From positions 8,618,001 through 8,682,000 of the forward strand of contig OZ234500.1 of NCBI GenBank assembly GCA_965153455.1: 64,000 nucleotides of DNA, read 5' to 3'. Made by a program: the position numbers and the translations under genes. Below, one piece after another: positions 61,804 to 64,000 of this stretch. This DNA is from Sphagnum compactum. Its lineage: Eukaryota; Bryophyta; Sphagnopsida; Sphagnales. Positions within the stretch are counted from its first letter, which is position 1. Every line of letters starts with the position of its first letter. The notes beneath the pieces are model-generated. The model saw only the letters and a program-made list of their open reading frames with translations, was not told the DNA's origin and did no database searches.

Positions 61804-62775
61804 ATGGGTGATAAGGTCCATCCTGTCACACCAGAGAGCGATTTGAATGCTTCTGAAGAAATTTCTACAGATCATACAATGGCAGATAGGGTCCATCCTG
61901 TGACAATAGATGGTGACCACTATGAAGATATCTTGTCTCTGAGTTCATTGGGAGATAGGTTCCATCCAACAGCACCTCCTGCACCTTTTGAGCCACTTAG
62001 TCCTTCAGGAAGATCTGATGCAACAGGCTATAGTCAAGCAACTTCAAACTTTCAACCACTCAAAGCATACACTGCTCCAGGCTATTTGAGTCCTCCGCGC
62101 CCCCCACCAACAGTAGTTGGTCGACCTCCTCTGCAACCACCAGCTCACAAGCGAGGTCGAAATGCTTGTTTCTGTTGCTTGATTGTGTTTTTGTCTATAT
62201 TTCTGTTGCTCCTCCTTGCTGTGGGTACAGCAGCTTTGGTTCTCTGGTTAGTTTACCATCCCAAAATTCCACATTATAGTGTAGAAGATGCCCAGATCAT
62301 AAAGCTGAAGGTCACATCAGGCAATGGTAATAGTTCAAGTGTTGGGCAGCCAATCCAGAATCCCATTCTGAACACTGACATTCTTCTTACTATTCAAGCT
62401 CAGAATCCCAACCACAAGATTGGCATATCTTACAGCCAAATCAGCATTGATGGAACTTACCAAGGAGCAAGCGTTGGGCAATGCAACATACCTGGATTCT
62501 ATCAGGCTGTTGACAATACTACAACCTTGAGTGCTCAACTGAATGTCACAAATTCTCAGCTCACAGACAGTCAGGGAACTGCATTGCAGACAGATATAAG
62601 CAACAATGACATAGGATTGCTAGGTAGAGTAGATGTCAAGGTAGGTATGAAATTAGGGAGTTGGACAACCCCTCATGTCTGGATCCATGTAGAGTGCAAC
62701 ATTCAAGTTAGCCCCCCTACTTCTCCTCAGGGCACAAAATTATTGAGTAAGAGTTGCCACTGGAAGTGGAAGTGA
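61804..62775 (+). CDS. NHL/LEA_2 (NDR1/HIN1-like) single-span membrane protein, 323 aa
   Basis: This is one uninterrupted coding exon from the first ATG after an in-frame stop. The N-terminal 120 residues are Pro/Ser-rich and hydrophilic and contain three copies of D(K/R)(V/F)HP(V/T)(T/A), at residues 3-9, 28-34 and 51-57. A basic patch (HKRGRN) precedes one long membrane segment at about 123-150 (CFCCLIVFLSIFLLLLL). The rest is a LEA_2 domain (about 170-310) with the typical NPNHKIGISYSQISIDGTY stretch. NHL proteins are type II membrane proteins linked to pathogen and abiotic stress responses. The C-terminal domain is expected outside the plasma membrane, and NVTNS and DNTTT sites could be N-glycosylated. 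A single exon is usual for the family. The triplicated HPVT motif is a notable expansion. Confidence 0.93.
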   Translation: MGDKVHPVTPESDLNASEEISTDHTMADRVHPVTIDGDHYEDILSLSSLGDRFHPTAPPAPFEPLSPSGRSDATGYSQATSNFQPLKAYTAPGYLSPPRPPPTVVGRPPLQPPAHKRGRNACFCCLIVFLSIFLLLLLAVGTAALVLWLVYHPKIPHYSVEDAQIIKLKVTSGNGNSSSVGQPIQNPILNTDILLTIQAQNPNHKIGISYSQISIDGTYQGASVGQCNIPGFYQAVDNTTTLSAQLNVTNSQLTDSQGTALQTDISNNDIGLLGRVDVKVGMKLGSWTTPHVWIHVECNIQVSPPTSPQGTKLLSKSCHWKWK

Positions 62776-64000
62776 TAATGTAGTTTTAATCCTCTTGGGG
62801 AAGCGCAAAGTTCAAATGGTTATAGAGGAGTGGGCATGCATATTAGCCCATCCACTATGGTTCTATAGAGGAACTGTTGCCACAAACATGCGTAGTTGCA
62901 GCTGAAAAGGATGGGTTTATATGAGGGATTTTGCAAGATCATTCCTAAATTCTACTCAAATTTGCTGCTGTGTTGGTTGCAATCGATCACAACCATTTGT
63001 GAGGATAGCATACTCATCATTGCCTCAAATCTTCCCAAGAAAAAGTTGAAGATGGCTCCTTTAGATCCCAGATGCAAAGCACAAACCTAGCATCAGAAGG
63101 CTATCATCAAGGGTCTTGGTCACAACGACAAGTTTATGATGCAAAATGAATGCTATATGTGCAACTACAGATTCAGAAAAAGGGTACAACAATAAGATTT
63201 TATGCTCCACAAGACACTGAACTCTTGAAGTTTTTCAAAGCCAGTAAAATTCTCAAAAGCCAGAGCTCAATTGCCACTGGAACCAATTCAGTCAGGGCTG
63301 CTTATCTAAAGTGAAGTGAAAGTGCCTCTTCTGCAATGTCAACCCAGAGTCCACGTTCTGGTTGCTTAAAAAGTGAGTTTCCCATACAATTCAATGCCTT
63401 ACTTTTTCCACCGCACCCATTCTATGCTAGGGGTATATACTCAAACACTTGTAGACAACCATGCCTACCATGGTGACCTAAAGTATGCATACATCACAGC
63501 AAGGCCATGTTCACCTCCCTAAACCCATACATCCCAGCAAGGCCATGAGGAACATGATGATGCACCTTCACACAGTCTAGTAGGGGCATGAATTGATATC
63601 ACAATGCTTTGCCTCTTTATTCAAATTGGGTAAGAGGAGCTCCATATGTGGCTCACACGACACATTTTGGATGAATTAGAACATTTATATGCATGCCAGT
63701 TTTTGAGCTAGTAAATGTCATTTGGGCTAGTAAACCTGCTTGTAAAAAGTCATTGCACTGTAGAATGACTATTCTTGATTAGTTGACTAAAATGATTGGT
63801 CTAGGTGATTAACTTTAAATGATCTCTCACCACATACTCTTCCATTTTTGACATTTGTCAGTGAGGATTGGAAAACAACTTTACACAATGTTGGATGTCA
63901 TAAACATTGCTACAAGGCCAAATAGTATGGGTGGAGTTGCTCTAAGACATATACCTTTGACGCATTCAAAAAGACGACCAAGATTCAATTGTTTCTGACT
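62776..64000. other. 3' flank of the LEA_2/NHL gene
   Basis: This must include the 3' UTR. No polyadenylation site was assigned, and no further gene or structured repeat was recognised up to the window end. An imperfect pair of CAGCAAGGCCATG blocks is seen at about 63499 and 63536. Confidence 0.4.

Overview
This window is nuclear DNA of a land plant. The genes carry spliceosomal introns with GT..AG borders. Three short tracts of the plant telomere motif TTTAGGG occur inside or beside genes. Four gene families typical of plants can be read directly: a CorA-like divalent-cation transporter, an AKT-type Shaker potassium channel, a SCAR/WAVE protein and a NHL/LEA_2 membrane protein. Between the two gene islands lie about 18 kb and 20 kb of AT-rich, transposon-rich DNA, which suggests a genome of moderate to large size. 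The genes look somewhat diverged from flowering-plant versions, so a non-flowering plant is possible, but the species cannot be settled from this window.

Layout. 1-4760: a tandem array of four exon-like units, then the CorA-like gene on the + strand (3 coding exons, 469 aa). 6240-12330: the potassium channel on the - strand (14 coding exons, 949 aa), convergent with the CorA gene. All of its exon junctions could be joined in frame by eye. 12960-31140: minisatellites, several inverted-repeat elements and MITEs, and a decayed Helitron-like element of about 6 kb (18.0-24.0 kb, - strand) with Rep, PIF1-helicase and endonuclease remnants. Two 154-bp CACTA-type MITEs have inserted into it. 31140-39340: GC-rich leader and the SCAR/WAVE gene on the + strand (9 coding exons, 1725 aa). 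39340-60090: repeats and AT-rich DNA with no convincing gene. 60090-62775: GC-rich leader and an intronless LEA_2/NHL coding region on the + strand (323 aa). 62776-64000: its 3' flank.

The four genes do not form a pathway. Two are ion transporters, one is an actin regulator acting through ARP2/3, and one is a membrane-anchored stress/defence-type protein. The most noteworthy non-genic signals are the Rep-helicase-endonuclease Helitron-like remnant, a 165-bp near-perfect inverted repeat at 15.9-16.4 kb, two small miRNA-precursor-like hairpins inside a channel intron, a repeat family present in introns of both the CorA and SCAR genes, and the tandem array of exon-like units upstream of the CorA gene. 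No rRNA, tRNA or CRISPR array was recognised. All splice sites are predictions by eye with no transcript support.
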